From positions 1-64,000 of the forward strand of contig NZ_JAKOOW010000035.1 in the NCBI RefSeq assembly GCF_022288825.1: a stretch of 64,000 nt of DNA, given 5' to 3'. How positions within the stretch are numbered: position 1 is the stretch's first letter; every line of letters begins with the position of its first letter. This document shows, in pieces, positions 38,859 to 48,477 of the stretch. This DNA comes from Kingella pumchi. GTDB lineage: Bacteria; Pseudomonadota; Gammaproteobacteria; Burkholderiales; Neisseriaceae. Made by a program: the position numbers and the translations under genes. The notes beneath the pieces were generated by a model. That model made no database searches and was not told the origin of the DNA. It saw only the letters and a list, made by a program, of their open reading frames with translations.

Positions 38859-39057
38859 AAAGGCGCGCATTATATGCCCAAAGCGCGGCGGCGGACAAGG
38901 ATTTTGTACGGCACCACCGTTTTTCCGAGCACCAACCGTAAATATTGGCAACAAACACCCAATGCCGCCGACAAAAAAGCAGCCTGAAAACCGCCAGTCC
39001 GGCTTTCAGGCTGCTTTTGATGTTTTCCGGTTTTTTTCTTTTCAGGCTGCCTGAAAA

Positions 39058-39091
39058 ACAAAACCGGAAAGGGCGAACCTTTCCGGTTTTT
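39058..39091 (-). terminator. Terminator of the roadblock-like gene
   Basis: A perfect 12-bp stem AAACCGGAAAGG/CCTTTCCGGTTT with a 5-nt loop, with T runs on the minus strand. Confidence 0.85.
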
Positions 39092-39123
39092 TAAAACATT
39101 CCTAGCGGCAGCTGCCCCCAGGA

Positions 39124-39480
39124 TTAGTCCAGATGGCGGTCGGCATCAACCAAAGAGCGGCGAGCCAGAGCCAGGTTGGATTTGGAGCGATCCAGTACGG
39201 AGTACAGGAACAGGCCTTCGTGTTTGGACAGCGGACGCAGCAGGTGGTACTGTTTGCCCAGAGTGATCAGGATGTCTTCGATGCTGTCTTTCAGACCGAG
39301 CATGCCCATGGTTTTCATTTTGGCACGCATCACTTCGGTGTTGCCCGCAGCAGCGATTTCCAAATCGATGGCAGCAGAACCGCCGCCGGCCAGCAGCATG
39401 CCGCTGCCGTAGTCCACAACGGCGGCAGCCAAAGCACCGTCAACGTTCAACATTTCGGCTACTGTTTTATCGTAATTCAT
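39124..39480 (-). CDS. Roadblock/LC7-like small protein
   Basis: 118 residues from the ATG at 39480, with AAGGAG 9 nt before it. The alternating pattern ([58 protein letters not shown]) fits the roadblock/LC7 (MglB-like) fold, which regulates small GTPases or forms dimers. No partner GTPase is adjacent. The assignment is by pattern and is moderate. It has its own terminator and is monocistronic. Confidence 0.65.
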   Translation of the reverse strand: MNYDKTVAEMLNVDGALAAAVVDYGSGMLLAGGGSAAIDLEIAAAGNTEVMRAKMKTMGMLGLKDSIEDILITLGKQYHLLRPLSKHEGLFLYSVLDRSKSNLALARRSLVDADRHLD

Positions 39481-39753
39481 TCTTAAGCTCCTTAAATAAC
39501 AAAATTTGCGTGCGCAAATGCTGCCACGCGATGTTACCGGGTCGCACGGGCAAATGACTGTTTGCAGGTTTGTCTTAGCCGCCCGATAGTGCCGATAATT
39601 ATATGACCCCAAAAATCTTTAGTAAAGTTATCGATAATCTCCGCCCGTATTTTTTACACAAGCAGCACCTGTTCCGCCGCTTCCCCGCCCCGATACCCGC
39701 CTGCGCCGCTTTGCAGCAAAAATCCGTCTAACTATTTTATATACAACAAGATA

Positions 39754-39783
39754 AACAAAAAAAACCGGCCAGCAGCCGGCCGG
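39754..39783 (-). terminator. Orphan intrinsic terminator on the minus strand
   Basis: GGCCGGCT/GCTGGCC-type stem followed by eight T on the minus strand. The nearest upstream minus-strand gene is beyond guaA, so the transcript it ends is unidentified. Confidence 0.6.
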
Positions 39784-39923
39784 CGAACGCATAATGCCCG
39801 TTTCAGGCTGCCATGCGGAATATGTTAAAATCCGCCGCCAACAAGCCTTGCGCTGTGGCCATTTTAACAACAGCCGCCACAAAATTTACCTTTCCCACTC
39901 TCTCCTATATATCCAAAACCGCC

Positions 39924-41489
39924 ATGACCCAAGACAAAATCCTTATTCTCGACTTCGGTTCGCAAGTTACCCAGCTTATCGCCCGCCGCGTGCGCGAAGC
40001 CCATGTTTACTGTGAGCTGCATCCCTACGATATGCCGCTCGACGCCATCAAAGCCTTTAATCCCAAAGGCATCATTCTCTCCGGCGGCCCCAATTCGGTT
40101 TACAACTCCGACTATCAGGCCGACACCGGCATTTTCGATTTGGGTATCCCCGTGCTCGGCATCTGCTACGGTATGCAGTTTATGGCCTACCACTTGGGCG
40201 GCGATGTCGAGCCGGGCAACCAGCGCGAATTCGGTTACGCCCAAGTGAAAACCATCGACAGCGAACTGACACGCGGCATTTCAGACGGCCAACCCAACAC
40301 GCTCGACGTATGGATGAGCCACGGCGACAAAGTCTCCAAATTGCCCGAAGGCTTCAGCATCATCGGCGACACCCCCTCCTGCCCCATCGCCATGATGGAA
40401 CACGCCGCCAAGCAGTTTTACGGCATCCAGTTCCACCCCGAAGTTACCCACACCAAACAAGGCCGCGCCCTCATCAACCGCTTTGTTTTGGACATTTGCG
40501 AAGCCAAACCAAGCTGGACGATGCCCAACTACATCGACGAAGCCGTGGCCAAAATCCGCGAGCAGGTTGGCAGCGACGAAGTGATTTTAGGCTTGTCCGG
40601 CGGCCTCGATTCCTCCGTGGCCGCCGCGCTGATTCACCGCGCCATCGGCGAGCAGCTTACCTGCGTGTTTGTCGATCACGGCCTGTTGCGCCAAAACGAA
40701 GGCAAAATGGTGATGGACATGTTTGCCCGCAACTTGGGCGTGCGCGTGATTCATGTCGATGCGGGAAAACAGTTTCTCGACAAACTCGCCGGCGTTACCG
40801 ACCCCGAGCGCAAACGCAAAATTATCGGCGCGGAATTTATCGAAGTGTTTGATGCCGAAGAGAAAAAACTTACCAACGCCAAATGGCTGGCGCAAGGCAC
40901 AATTTACCCCGACGTCATCGAAAGCGCGGGCGCGAAAACCAACAAAGCCCACGCCATCAAGTCGCACCATAACGTCGGCGGCCTGCCCGAAAACATGAAA
41001 CTCAAGCTGCTCGAACCCTTGCGCGACCTGTTTAAAGACGAAGTGCGCGAACTGGGCGTCGCCCTCGGCCTGCCGCGCGAAATGGTGTACCGCCACCCCT
41101 TCCCCGGCCCCGGCCTCGGCGTGCGCATCCTCGGCGAAGTGAAAAAAGAATACGCCGACCTCCTGCGCCAGGCCGACGACATCTTCATCCAAGAGCTGCG
41201 CAACACCACCGACGACAACGGCACTTCATGGTACGACCTCACCAGCCAGGCCTTTGCCGTGTTCCTGCCCGTGAAATCCGTCGGCGTAATGGGCGACGGC
41301 CGCACCTACGATTACGTCGTCGCCCTGCGCGCCGTGATTACCAGCGACTTCATGACCGCCCACTGGGCCGAGCTGCCCTACTCCCTGCTCGGCCGCGTAT
41401 CCAACCGCATCATCAACGAAGTCAAAGGCATCAACCGCGTGGTGTACGACGTAAGCGGCAAACCGCCCGCCACGATTGAGTGGGAATAA
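39924..41489 (+). CDS. guaA: GMP synthase (glutamine-hydrolysing)
   Basis: Converts XMP to GMP. 521 residues from the ATG at 39924 ([25 protein letters not shown]). The class I amidotransferase domain has Cys in GICYGMQ and FHPEVTHT. The PP-loop ATPase has [11 protein letters not shown], and the dimerisation domain ends in TIEWE. Upstream codons in the same frame lack conservation. TTAAAAT at about 39822 may be its -10. An AGGCCGTCTGAA-like site with one mismatch lies at about 40281-40292. Confidence 0.97.
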   Translation: MTQDKILILDFGSQVTQLIARRVREAHVYCELHPYDMPLDAIKAFNPKGIILSGGPNSVYNSDYQADTGIFDLGIPVLGICYGMQFMAYHLGGDVEPGNQREFGYAQVKTIDSELTRGISDGQPNTLDVWMSHGDKVSKLPEGFSIIGDTPSCPIAMMEHAAKQFYGIQFHPEVTHTKQGRALINRFVLDICEAKPSWTMPNYIDEAVAKIREQVGSDEVILGLSGGLDSSVAAALIHRAIGEQLTCVFVDHGLLRQNEGKMVMDMFARNLGVRVIHVDAGKQFLDKLAGVTDPERKRKIIGAEFIEVFDAEEKKLTNAKWLAQGTIYPDVIESAGAKTNKAHAIKSHHNVGGLPENMKLKLLEPLRDLFKDEVRELGVALGLPREMVYRHPFPGPGLGVRILGEVKKEYADLLRQADDIFIQELRNTTDDNGTSWYDLTSQAFAVFLPVKSVGVMGDGRTYDYVVALRAVITSDFMTAHWAELPYSLLGRVSNRIINEVKGINRVVYDVSGKPPATIEWE

Positions 41490-41507
41490 CCCGCGCCCGC
41501 AAGTATC

Positions 41508-41554
41508 AAAAAGCAGCCTGAAAACCCCGATAACCGTTTTTCAGGCTGCTTTTT
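41508..41554 (+). terminator. Facing uptake sequences downstream of guaA
   Basis: AAAAAGCAGCCTGAAAA and TTTTTCAGGCTGCTTTTT pair across about 13 nt. Confidence 0.8.
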
Positions 41555-41657
41555 GCTGTTCTGCCGCTTTCACGCAGAAATCTTGTTCACCCATCTTTCA
41601 GGCTGCATCAACACCAGCCCAAGGCCGTTTGAAAGCCAGATTCCGCTTTCAGGCTGC

Positions 41658-42512
41658 TTATTCCGCCAACACCTCGCCCAAAAAATCCGCCACCGCGCGG
41701 ATTTTTGCCGAGCGGCGCAAGTCTTCGTGCAGCACCAAATAAATATCGGCGGCGAATTCCTCTTTTACCGCCGCGTCATGCAGCCCGACCTGCACGAAGC
41801 CGTCTTCAGGGTGGACGTAAAAATCGGGCAAGAGACCGATGCCGGTTTCGGCGGCAATGCCGGCTTTGATGAGGTCGAAATCGTTACAGGCGAGGATGAC
41901 TTTGCGCCCGGCGAGTTGTTCTGCCTGCCACAAGCCATGCGCACCGGCGATGTTCAGGCAGAGAAAGGCCTGCTCGGCGCGCGGGCGGTTCTTCAGGTAA
42001 GCGGCGCGGGCGTAGAAGCGGTAACAGATGGAGCGCAGACGGCGGACGACCAGGTCGTTTTGCGTCGGGCGGACGATGCGCAGCGCGATGTCCGCCTGGC
42101 GCGCGTGCAGATTGCTGATTTGCGCGTCGCTTTGCAGAACGAGGCGGATGTTGGCGTGGTGGCGGGTGAAGGCGTCAAAGTGCGGCATCAGCAGGCCTTT
42201 GGCGACCAGCGGCGGCGCAGAGATGACGACTTCGGCCATTTCCTCGCGCTGCTCGCGCGCGGTACGCAGCAGGGTGTTCATGCCGAGGGCGATGTCCTGC
42301 GCCTGCGCGTAGATGCGCGCGCCATCTTCGCTTAACAGGTAACGGCGACCAATGCGGTCAAACAGACGCAAGCCAAGCGTTGCTTCCAGCCGCGCGATGC
42401 GACGCGAAACGGTGCTGTGCTGCACGCCCAGCGCTTCGGCAGCAGCGGTCAGGGTTTGTTTTTCTACGAGTACGGCAAAGTGGTGCAAGTCGTCCCAGTC
42501 GGTCATGGCCAT
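41658..42512 (-). CDS. LysR-family transcriptional regulator
   Basis: 284 residues. The N-terminal winged helix-turn-helix (TLTAAAEALGVQHSTVSRRIARLEATLGLRLFDR) is followed by a periplasmic-binding-protein-like effector domain with a short linker. It is divergent from the DUF2798 gene 150 bp away, which is a likely target by the usual LysR arrangement. Effector unknown. Confidence 0.9.
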   Translation of the reverse strand: MAMTDWDDLHHFAVLVEKQTLTAAAEALGVQHSTVSRRIARLEATLGLRLFDRIGRRYLLSEDGARIYAQAQDIALGMNTLLRTAREQREEMAEVVISAPPLVAKGLLMPHFDAFTRHHANIRLVLQSDAQISNLHARQADIALRIVRPTQNDLVVRRLRSICYRFYARAAYLKNRPRAEQAFLCLNIAGAHGLWQAEQLAGRKVILACNDFDLIKAGIAAETGIGLLPDFYVHPEDGFVQVGLHDAAVKEEFAADIYLVLHEDLRRSAKIRAVADFLGEVLAE

Positions 42513-42662
42513 ACTTTCGTTGGTTGGGCAGCCTGAAAACCATTTATGGATTTTCAGGCTGCCTGATTGTGCGTTAATTGTCGAACGCGGATATTTTTTC
42601 GTATTTTACCCGCTTGGCGCACGGATTAAACTGTCGTTTTACCCATATCCGAAAGAAAAGCT

Positions 42663-42893
42663 ATGACAAAACTGCCAAAGAAATACGCAGGCGTGCTGTT
42701 TTCCTTCTACGCCTCGGCGATTATGATGCTGATTGTCAGCGGCGTGCTGGTCGCGCTGAACACCGGTCTGGACGCGGGCTATGCGCTGCGCCTCGCCAAA
42801 GCCTATCTGATTACCTGGCCGGTTGCCTTCGCCAGCCTGCTGGCGGTGCGGCCGCTGGTGGTGCGGCTGGTAGCGGCGAGTGTGGATGGCTGA
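42663..42893 (+). CDS. Small DUF2798-type membrane protein
   Basis: A 76-residue protein with two hydrophobic helices (VLFSFYASAIMMLIVSGVLVAL and YLITWPVAFASLLAVRPLVV), matching the short DUF2798 proteins. AAAGAAAAG precedes the ATG. It is divergent from the LysR gene. Function unknown; coupling to LysR is inferred from position. Confidence 0.75.
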   Translation: MTKLPKKYAGVLFSFYASAIMMLIVSGVLVALNTGLDAGYALRLAKAYLITWPVAFASLLAVRPLVVRLVAASVDG

Positions 42894-42936
42894 AGCAGCC
42901 TGAAAACAGCCGATACGCTTTTCAGGCTGCCTTTTT
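42893..42936 (+). terminator. Facing uptake sequences downstream of the DUF2798 gene
   Basis: GCAGCCTGAAAA and TTTTCAGGCTGC pair across about 13 nt, then CTTTTT. Confidence 0.7.
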
Positions 42937-42995
42937 CAATTTCCAAAACGCCAAACCATTCAGGATGCGGGCTGCACTAAAACCTTACATTCCCG

Positions 42996-43032
42996 CTTTC
43001 AGGCTGCCTTACATTGAAAGGCAGCCTGAAAG
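42996..43032 (-). terminator. Terminator of the feo operon
   Basis: CTTTCAGGCTGCCTT pairs with AAGGCAGCCTGAAAG 34 bp past the last feo-linked gene. Confidence 0.7.
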
Positions 43033-43065
43033 TGCGTTTACAAACTTCTACGAAGTAAAGCCTAC

Positions 43066-43209
43066 TCACCCGCACCCGCCGCATTTCCCGCAATTAGACG
43101 ACGGCGCACAGCCATCCGCCTTTTTCGCTTTCGGTTTGAACAGGTATTTTTTCAGCAGGTAAAACACCGAGCCTGCAATAATCAGCCCGACAATAATATA
43201 TTGAGCCAT
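43066..43209 (-). CDS. FeoB-associated Cys-rich membrane peptide
   Basis: 47 residues with one helix (YIIVGLIIAGSVFYLLKKYLF) and a cysteine-rich cytoplasmic-type tail (DGCAPSSNCGKCGGCG). This is the PF12669 type found after feoB in many bacteria, sometimes taking the place of FeoC. Its start codon overlaps the feoB stop by one base (TGATG), so it is translated from the same mRNA. It was too short for routine ORF cut-offs but is well supported. Confidence 0.88.
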   Translation of the reverse strand: MAQYIIVGLIIAGSVFYLLKKYLFKPKAKKADGCAPSSNCGKCGGCG

Positions 43210-45068
43210 CAGAAAATCCTTGAAGTGATTTGGTAAACGACAAAGGCGGCAAGATACGCCAGCGCGAACAGATAGCCGGTAATCAGCAGCGTGGTTTTGA
43301 GCGATTTGGTTTCGCGTTTGATCACGGCGAGGGTGGCGGCGCACATCGGGGCGTAGATGTACCACGCGAGGAAGGCGAAGGCGGTGGGCAGCCCCCAGCG
43401 GTTGTGCATGATGGGGATGAGCGCGTTGGCGATTTCGTCTTCCGAGCCGCCGACGGCGTACACGGTACCCAGTGCGGCGACGACCACTTCGCGGGCGGCG
43501 ATGCCGGGAATCATGGCGATGCACATTTCCCAAGTGAAACCCAGCGGGGCGAACAGGGGCTGGATAAAGTGTCCGATGGTGCCGGCCAGGCTGTAATCAA
43601 TCGCTGCACCGGTCGCGCCTTCGGGGGCGGCAGGCCAGCTTACCAGCGCCCACAAAATCACGGATACGGCGAAAATAATCGTGCCGGCGCGTTTCAAAAA
43701 CGCTTTTACGCGGTCCCACAGGCTGGTGAGTATGTGTTTGAAATTGGGGGTGCGGAAGGTGGGCAGTTCCATCAGCAGGGGGAACTGCTGCACGCTGCCC
43801 TGCCGCCGCGCCAGTAGTTTCATAATATAGGCGACCAGCGCGGCGGAGGCGATGCCCAGCACATACAGGGCAAACAGGGTCAGCCCTTGCAGGTTGAAGA
43901 CGCCGCCGACGGTGCGGTCGGGAATAATCGCGGCGATAATCAGCGCATACACGGGCAGGCGGGCGGAGCAGGTGAGCATTGGCGCGATGGCGATGGTTAC
44001 CAGCCGCTCGCGCGGGTCGTGGATGGTGCGGGCGGACATCACGGCGGGCACGGCGCAGGCAAAGCTGGACAACAGCGGGATAAACGAACGCCCCGACAGC
44101 CCGCTTTTTGCCATCATGTTGTCCAGCAAAAACGACGCGCGCGGCAGATAGCCCGAGTCTTCCAACAGCAGGATAAAGGCAAACAGAATGGTAATCTGCG
44201 GCAGAAACACCAGCACACTGCCCACGCCCGCAATAATGCCGTTCACAATCAAATTGTTGAGCACGCCCTCGGGCATATTCGCGCCCACCCATTCGCCCAG
44301 CGAGCCGAACGCGCCTTCAATCAGCTCCATTACGGGCGCCGCCCAAGTGTAAACGGCTTGGAACACCATAAACAAAATGGCAAACAGAATCACCATGCCC
44401 CACACGGGGTGCAGCGCGATTTCGTCCAGTTTTTTGTGCCACGCGGGCAGCGTCATTTCGGTGCGGACGACTTGTTTCAGAATATTTTCTACTTCGTGGT
44501 ACAGCGCGTTGCTGTCCAGCTCTTCCAGCTTGCGCTCCGCACCTGCGGGATTGGCGGGGAAAGTGCGCTTGCGCGGCAGCTTTTTCACCGCTTCGCGCAC
44601 GGCATGGATGCCCGATGCGCTCACCGCCACGGTTTCCAAAACCGGCACGCCCAGCAGCTCGCTCAGCTTTTCTGCATCAATCGCCAAGCCGCGATTGCGG
44701 GCGACATCGCTCATATTCAGCGACACCACCATCGGCAGGTTCAGCGTTTTCAGTTCCAAAATCATCCGCAGCGTCATGCGCAGATTGGTCGCATCCGCCA
44801 CCGCGATAATCGCATCGGGCGGAATGCCCAGCTTGCCCACCGCCATATCGCGGGCGACCGCTTCGTCGGGGCTGGTGGTGCGCAGGCTGTATGTGCCCGG
44901 CAAATCAATGATGTGCACCGCAGGGTCGTCCAACAGCGTGCCCTCGCGCCTGTCCACCGTAACCCCCGGATAATTGGCGACTTTGGCATGCGCGCCCGTC
45001 AGCCCATTGAACAGCACGGTTTTGCCGCAGTTGGGCGCGCCGACCAGCGCAAAATAGCTGAGTTCCAT
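43209..45068 (-). CDS. feoB: Ferrous iron transporter FeoB
   Basis: The inner-membrane Fe(II) transporter, 619 residues. The N-terminal GTPase domain has G1 GAPNCGKT, the G2-type GVTVDRREG, G3 DLPGTYSL and the G4-type NMSD. About eight to nine membrane helices follow, with two Gate motifs containing Cys (SFACAVPAVMSAR and LTCSARLPVY). ATG at 45068 follows AAGGAG; a TTG codon just before it is not needed. It lies 133 bp downstream of feoA with uptake sequences between. Confidence 0.96.
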   Translation of the reverse strand: MELSYFALVGAPNCGKTVLFNGLTGAHAKVANYPGVTVDRREGTLLDDPAVHIIDLPGTYSLRTTSPDEAVARDMAVGKLGIPPDAIIAVADATNLRMTLRMILELKTLNLPMVVSLNMSDVARNRGLAIDAEKLSELLGVPVLETVAVSASGIHAVREAVKKLPRKRTFPANPAGAERKLEELDSNALYHEVENILKQVVRTEMTLPAWHKKLDEIALHPVWGMVILFAILFMVFQAVYTWAAPVMELIEGAFGSLGEWVGANMPEGVLNNLIVNGIIAGVGSVLVFLPQITILFAFILLLEDSGYLPRASFLLDNMMAKSGLSGRSFIPLLSSFACAVPAVMSARTIHDPRERLVTIAIAPMLTCSARLPVYALIIAAIIPDRTVGGVFNLQGLTLFALYVLGIASAALVAYIMKLLARRQGSVQQFPLLMELPTFRTPNFKHILTSLWDRVKAFLKRAGTIIFAVSVILWALVSWPAAPEGATGAAIDYSLAGTIGHFIQPLFAPLGFTWEMCIAMIPGIAAREVVVAALGTVYAVGGSEDEIANALIPIMHNRWGLPTAFAFLAWYIYAPMCAATLAVIKRETKSLKTTLLITGYLFALAYLAAFVVYQITSRIF

Positions 45069-45201
45069 CAATATTTCTCCTTATGTTTTGAGTGTTTTTT
45101 ACCGTTTCAGGCAGCCTGAAAATCGGTTTTGCCGCAGCGTTTCGCTTATTCAGGCAGCCTGAAAACACCGTTGGCAGGTTTTCTTTTGGCAGACCTCGTT
45201 T

Positions 45202-45471
45202 TCAGGCTGCCTGAACCACATGGCACATCACCTTCTGCGCCTCGTCCTTGCGCAGCGAAAACTGCGACTGGTTGCCCAGCCGCACGGCAAACGGCCCCCT
45301 GCCCAAAATACCGACCGCAATCACCTGCACCGGCATGCCGTCCGAAAAGCCCAAATCCGCCAAACGCCGCGCAACCAGCGGATCCAGCTCGCCGAAAACG
45401 GGGTTGGGCACGATTTCGGCGATGTGGGCGGTGGCGCCTTTTTTGAGTTGCGATAAGGGAACGGCTGACAT
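45202..45471 (-). CDS. feoA: Ferrous iron transport protein FeoA
   Basis: A small cytoplasmic SH3-like protein of 89 residues that supports FeoB. It shows LKKGATAHIAEI, RLADLGFSDGMPVQVIA and the final FSLRKDEAQKVMC. It is first in feoA-feoB-Cys-rich peptide. Its stop codon lies inside an uptake sequence (CAG GCA GCC TGA). A Fur-box-like site is 107 bp upstream. Confidence 0.93.
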   Translation of the reverse strand: MSAVPLSQLKKGATAHIAEIVPNPVFGELDPLVARRLADLGFSDGMPVQVIAVGILGRGPFAVRLGNQSQFSLRKDEAQKVMCHVVQAA

Positions 45472-45577
45472 ATTTTTCCTCTCATTTCATTTTCGTCAGA
45501 TTGAAAAAAGCCGCGCGGGCGGAAAACCCATACGGCGAAACGTGCTTCAACTTGATGCGGATTGCTTGAAATTCCGT

Positions 45578-45596
45578 TTTATTAAAAATCATTATT
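45578..45596 (-). promoter_or_regulatory. Possible Fur box upstream of feoA
   Basis: On the minus strand AATAATGATTTTTAATAAA matches the 19-bp Fur consensus at 12 positions, including the AATGAT core. It lies in an AT-rich divergent region between feoA and the nicotinamidase-like gene. Confidence 0.45.
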
Positions 45597-45766
45597 AATT
45601 TTTGTTAATTATATTATTGCATTTGCAAATCATAAACCTGTCGGATTTGACGGAAATCAACTCTTGTGAAATTGGCTGTTTGGCAGTTTCAGGCAGCCTG
45701 AAACGGCGGCAAAGCTGTTTTTGTTTTCAGGCTGCTGCTAAAATGCTGTTTTTTTTGGAAAACAAA

Positions 45767-46414
45767 ATGACCGTTGTTGCCATTGATATCGACCCGCAAA
45801 AAACCTTTACGCCCGTGTGCGCCGGCGAGTTGCCCGTGCCGTTCGGCGATGAAATCGTGGCGGAATTGAACGCCCAAGCCGCGCTGGCGGACTACCGCGC
45901 CGTCAGCAAAGACGCGCACAGCCCCGCCGCGCAATGGCTGTGCGCCAGCCATGCCGAAATTCTGCGCCCCACGGGGCTGCCCGACGCGCCCGAAAGCTGG
46001 GTGGCGCACGCGATGATTGGCAGCCGTGGGTTTGAGCTGCTGGACGGACTGCCCGATGTGCGCGGTTACGATTTTTGCGTGTGGAAAGGCATCGAACCCG
46101 ATATGCACCCCTACGGCGCGTGTTACCACGACCACGCAGGGCGGCTGAGTACGGGGCTGATCGAGTGGCTGCGCGATGTGCGGGCGCAGGTGCTGGTGGT
46201 GGGCGGGCTGGCGACTGATTTCTGCGTGAAAGAGTCAGTGCTGCAACTAGCAAAGGCGGGCGGCTGGCGGGTGCTGGTCAACCGTGCCGCGTGCAGGGGC
46301 ATCGCTGCGGACAGCATCGCCCGCGCGTGGGCCGAAATGGCGGCGGCGGGCACAATCCTGCTGGACGATGCGGCGGCGGTAAAAGACTATTTGGCGGCAT
46401 TGGAGGCAGCCTGA
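45767..46414 (+). CDS. pncA: Isochorismatase-fold hydrolase, nicotinamidase-like
   Basis: 215 residues from the ATG at 45767 (MTVVAIDIDPQKTF). The catalytic triad fits: Asp in DPQKTF, Lys in the WKGIEPDMHPYG region, and Cys in GGLATDFCVKES. The metal motif DAHSP is also present. These residues favour nicotinamidase (NAD salvage) over other members, but the sequence between them is diverged. The stop codon is part of an uptake sequence (GAG GCA GCC TGA). rtcR follows after 124 bp. Confidence 0.75.
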   Translation: MTVVAIDIDPQKTFTPVCAGELPVPFGDEIVAELNAQAALADYRAVSKDAHSPAAQWLCASHAEILRPTGLPDAPESWVAHAMIGSRGFELLDGLPDVRGYDFCVWKGIEPDMHPYGACYHDHAGRLSTGLIEWLRDVRAQVLVVGGLATDFCVKESVLQLAKAGGWRVLVNRAACRGIAADSIARAWAEMAAAGTILLDDAAAVKDYLAALEAA

Positions 46415-46447
46415 AAAGCGGTTCTGCCGGTTTTCAGGCTGCCTTTA
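46404..46447 (+). terminator. Facing uptake sequences overlapping the pncA stop codon
   Basis: GGCAGCCTGAAAA (containing the TGA) pairs with TTTTCAGGCTGCC. Confidence 0.7.
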
Positions 46448-46538
46448 CCCTACCCTGCCCGCTTTCAGGCTGCTTTCCCCACATTCCGCGCCGCGGGTTA
46501 CAATCCGTCTGCCCGTCCAATCCGCAAGCGAAAACACC

Positions 46539-48245
46539 ATGAGCGCATCGTCCCCCGCCCCCAAAACCCGCACCGTTATCAGCTTTCTCGGTACCGTGCT
46601 CGACAATGCGCGCGGTGCGGGGCGCTGGCAGAAGTGGCGGCCGAACATCGCCCTGCACCAGCAAACCGCGCAGCGTTTCGACCGGCTCGAGCTCTTTTAC
46701 AGCGAAAAATTCCGCAATCTGGCCGAACTTGTCCGCAGCGATTTGGCGCAGGCCGCACCGCATCTTGCCGTTAATCTCGTGCCGCTGGAGTTGGCCAACC
46801 CCTGGGACTTCGGCGAAGTCTATACCAAGCTGCACGATTGGGCGGCCGCCTACCCTTTCGACACCGAAGCCGAAGACTATTTCACCCACATCACCACCGG
46901 CACCCACGTCGCCCAAATCTGCCTGTTTCTGCTGGTGGAAAGCCGCCGCATTCCCAGCTTTCTCCTGCAAACCGCCCCGCCCAAACGCCAGCGGCACAGC
47001 ATGGAGCAGGGCGACTTCGGCACCATCGAAATCATCGACCTCGATCTCGCCCGCTACGACGCCATCGCCCGCCGCCTTGCCGCCGAAAGCGACGACGCCG
47101 TGCGCTATCTCAAAAGCGGCATCGCCACCCGCAACGCCGCCTTCAACCGCATGATCGCCGAAATCGAACAAGTCGCCCTCAATTCCCCCGCCCCCATCCT
47201 GCTTTCCGGCCCCACCGGCGCCGGCAAATCCATGCTCGCCCGCCGCATCTACGAGCTGAAAAAAGCCCGCCGCCAGCTTTCAGGCAGCTTTGTCGATGTC
47301 AACTGCGCCACCCTGCGCGGCGACGGCGCCGCTTCCGCCCTCTTTGGCCACAAAAAAGGCGCCTTCACCGGCGCCGCCGAAAAACGCGAAGGCTATCTCA
47401 AAACCGCCGACCGCGGCCTGCTCTTTCTCGACGAAATCGGCGAACTCGGCCTCGACGAACAAGCCATGCTGCTCAAAGCCATCGAAGAAAAACGCTTTTA
47501 TCCCGTCGGCAGCGACCGCGAAAGCGAAAGCAGCTTCCAACTCATCGCCGGCACCAACCGCGACCTGCGCCGCGAAGCCGCCGCCGGCCGCTTCCGCGAA
47601 GACCTGCTCGCCCGCATCAACATCTGGCACTACCGCCTGCCCGCGCTCGCCGAGCGCCGCGAAGACATCGAACCCAATATCGACCACCAGCTTGCCGTCG
47701 TCTCGCAAGAACTCGGCCGCGCCACCCGCTTCAACAAAGAAGCCCGCGCCGCCTACCTTGCCTACGCCCTCTCCGAGCACGCCCCTTGGCGCGGCAACTT
47801 CCGCGACCTCGCCGCCAGCATCATGCGCCTGGCCACTCTCGCCGGCCACGGCCGCATCCAAAACGGACACGTCGCCGCCGAAATCGCCCGCCTGCAATGG
47901 CAGTGGCAGGACGGCTCGAGCGACAGCGTTTTCAGGCTGCCTGAAAACCCGTCCGATCTCGCTTTCAGGCTGCCTGCGGACAATAAAGGGCAGCCTGAAA
48001 CCCCCGCCGCATGCATCCGCCGCATTCTCGAAGCCAAAGGCCGCAGCTGGGACGACATCGACCGCTTCGACCAACTCCAACTGGCCGCCGTCGCCGCCGA
48101 ATGCCGCCGCCACAAAACCCTTGCAGCCGCCGGCCGCGCCCTCTACCAAGCCTCCCGCCGCAAACGCAGCACCCCCAACGACAGCGACCGCCTGCGCAAA
48201 TACCTGCGCCGCTTCGGTTTGGAATGGGCGGATGTGGCGGAGTGA
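46539..48245 (+). CDS. rtcR: Sigma-54-dependent regulator RtcR
   Basis: 568 residues. The N-terminal CARF-type domain (about 10-180, with TVISFLGTVLDNA and YFTHITTGTHVAQICLFLLVES) senses RNA-damage ligands in RtcR proteins. The AAA+ core has Walker A GPTGAGKS (about 224), the sigma-54 loop GAFTGA (about 273) and Walker B LLFLDEIGEL. A helix-turn-helix ends the protein. Between core and HTH lies a linker made of three translated uptake sequences (FRLPENP, FRLPADN, GQPETP). RtcR normally activates rtcBA RNA-repair genes from a divergent site; no rtcB or rtcA is in the window. Confidence 0.92.
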   Translation: MSASSPAPKTRTVISFLGTVLDNARGAGRWQKWRPNIALHQQTAQRFDRLELFYSEKFRNLAELVRSDLAQAAPHLAVNLVPLELANPWDFGEVYTKLHDWAAAYPFDTEAEDYFTHITTGTHVAQICLFLLVESRRIPSFLLQTAPPKRQRHSMEQGDFGTIEIIDLDLARYDAIARRLAAESDDAVRYLKSGIATRNAAFNRMIAEIEQVALNSPAPILLSGPTGAGKSMLARRIYELKKARRQLSGSFVDVNCATLRGDGAASALFGHKKGAFTGAAEKREGYLKTADRGLLFLDEIGELGLDEQAMLLKAIEEKRFYPVGSDRESESSFQLIAGTNRDLRREAAAGRFREDLLARINIWHYRLPALAERREDIEPNIDHQLAVVSQELGRATRFNKEARAAYLAYALSEHAPWRGNFRDLAASIMRLATLAGHGRIQNGHVAAEIARLQWQWQDGSSDSVFRLPENPSDLAFRLPADNKGQPETPAACIRRILEAKGRSWDDIDRFDQLQLAAVAAECRRHKTLAAAGRALYQASRRKRSTPNDSDRLRKYLRRFGLEWADVAE

Positions 48246-48270
48246 ACGTACTGCAGCAGATCGAACCGGC

Positions 48271-48319
48271 AAAAAGGCAGCCTGAAAACCGTTTGGAATG
48301 GTTTTCAGGCTGCTTTTTT
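48271..48319 (+). terminator. Facing uptake sequences downstream of rtcR
   Basis: AAAAGGCAGCCTGAAAACC pairs with GGTTTTCAGGCTGCTTTT, followed by TT. Confidence 0.8.
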
Positions 48320-48477
48320 GTTGCTGATGCCGCAAGCGCCGCCCCGCTTTGGCGTGTACTTGTCCGCCGTCTTTCAGGCTGCCTTTCAAACCAGCCCAAG
48401 CAAAGCAGCCTGAAAACTTTTCAGGCTGCCTGGCGCGGCTATAATCCGTCTTTTCCCTACCCCTTTCCTGCCGCGCC

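Noticed and set aside
39124..39612. Longer start for the roadblock-like protein at 39612
   Set aside because: The extra 44 residues are not conserved-looking, and a good AAGGAG lies directly before the ATG at 39480.
43887..45119. 410-codon plus-strand frame opposite feoB
   Set aside because: Shadow frame rich in His/Gln/Arg. FeoB is unmistakable on the other strand.
45578..45640. Further Fur-like AT-rich motifs between feoA and pncA
   Set aside because: Only one 19-bp window reached a reasonable match; the others are what an AT-rich stretch gives by chance.
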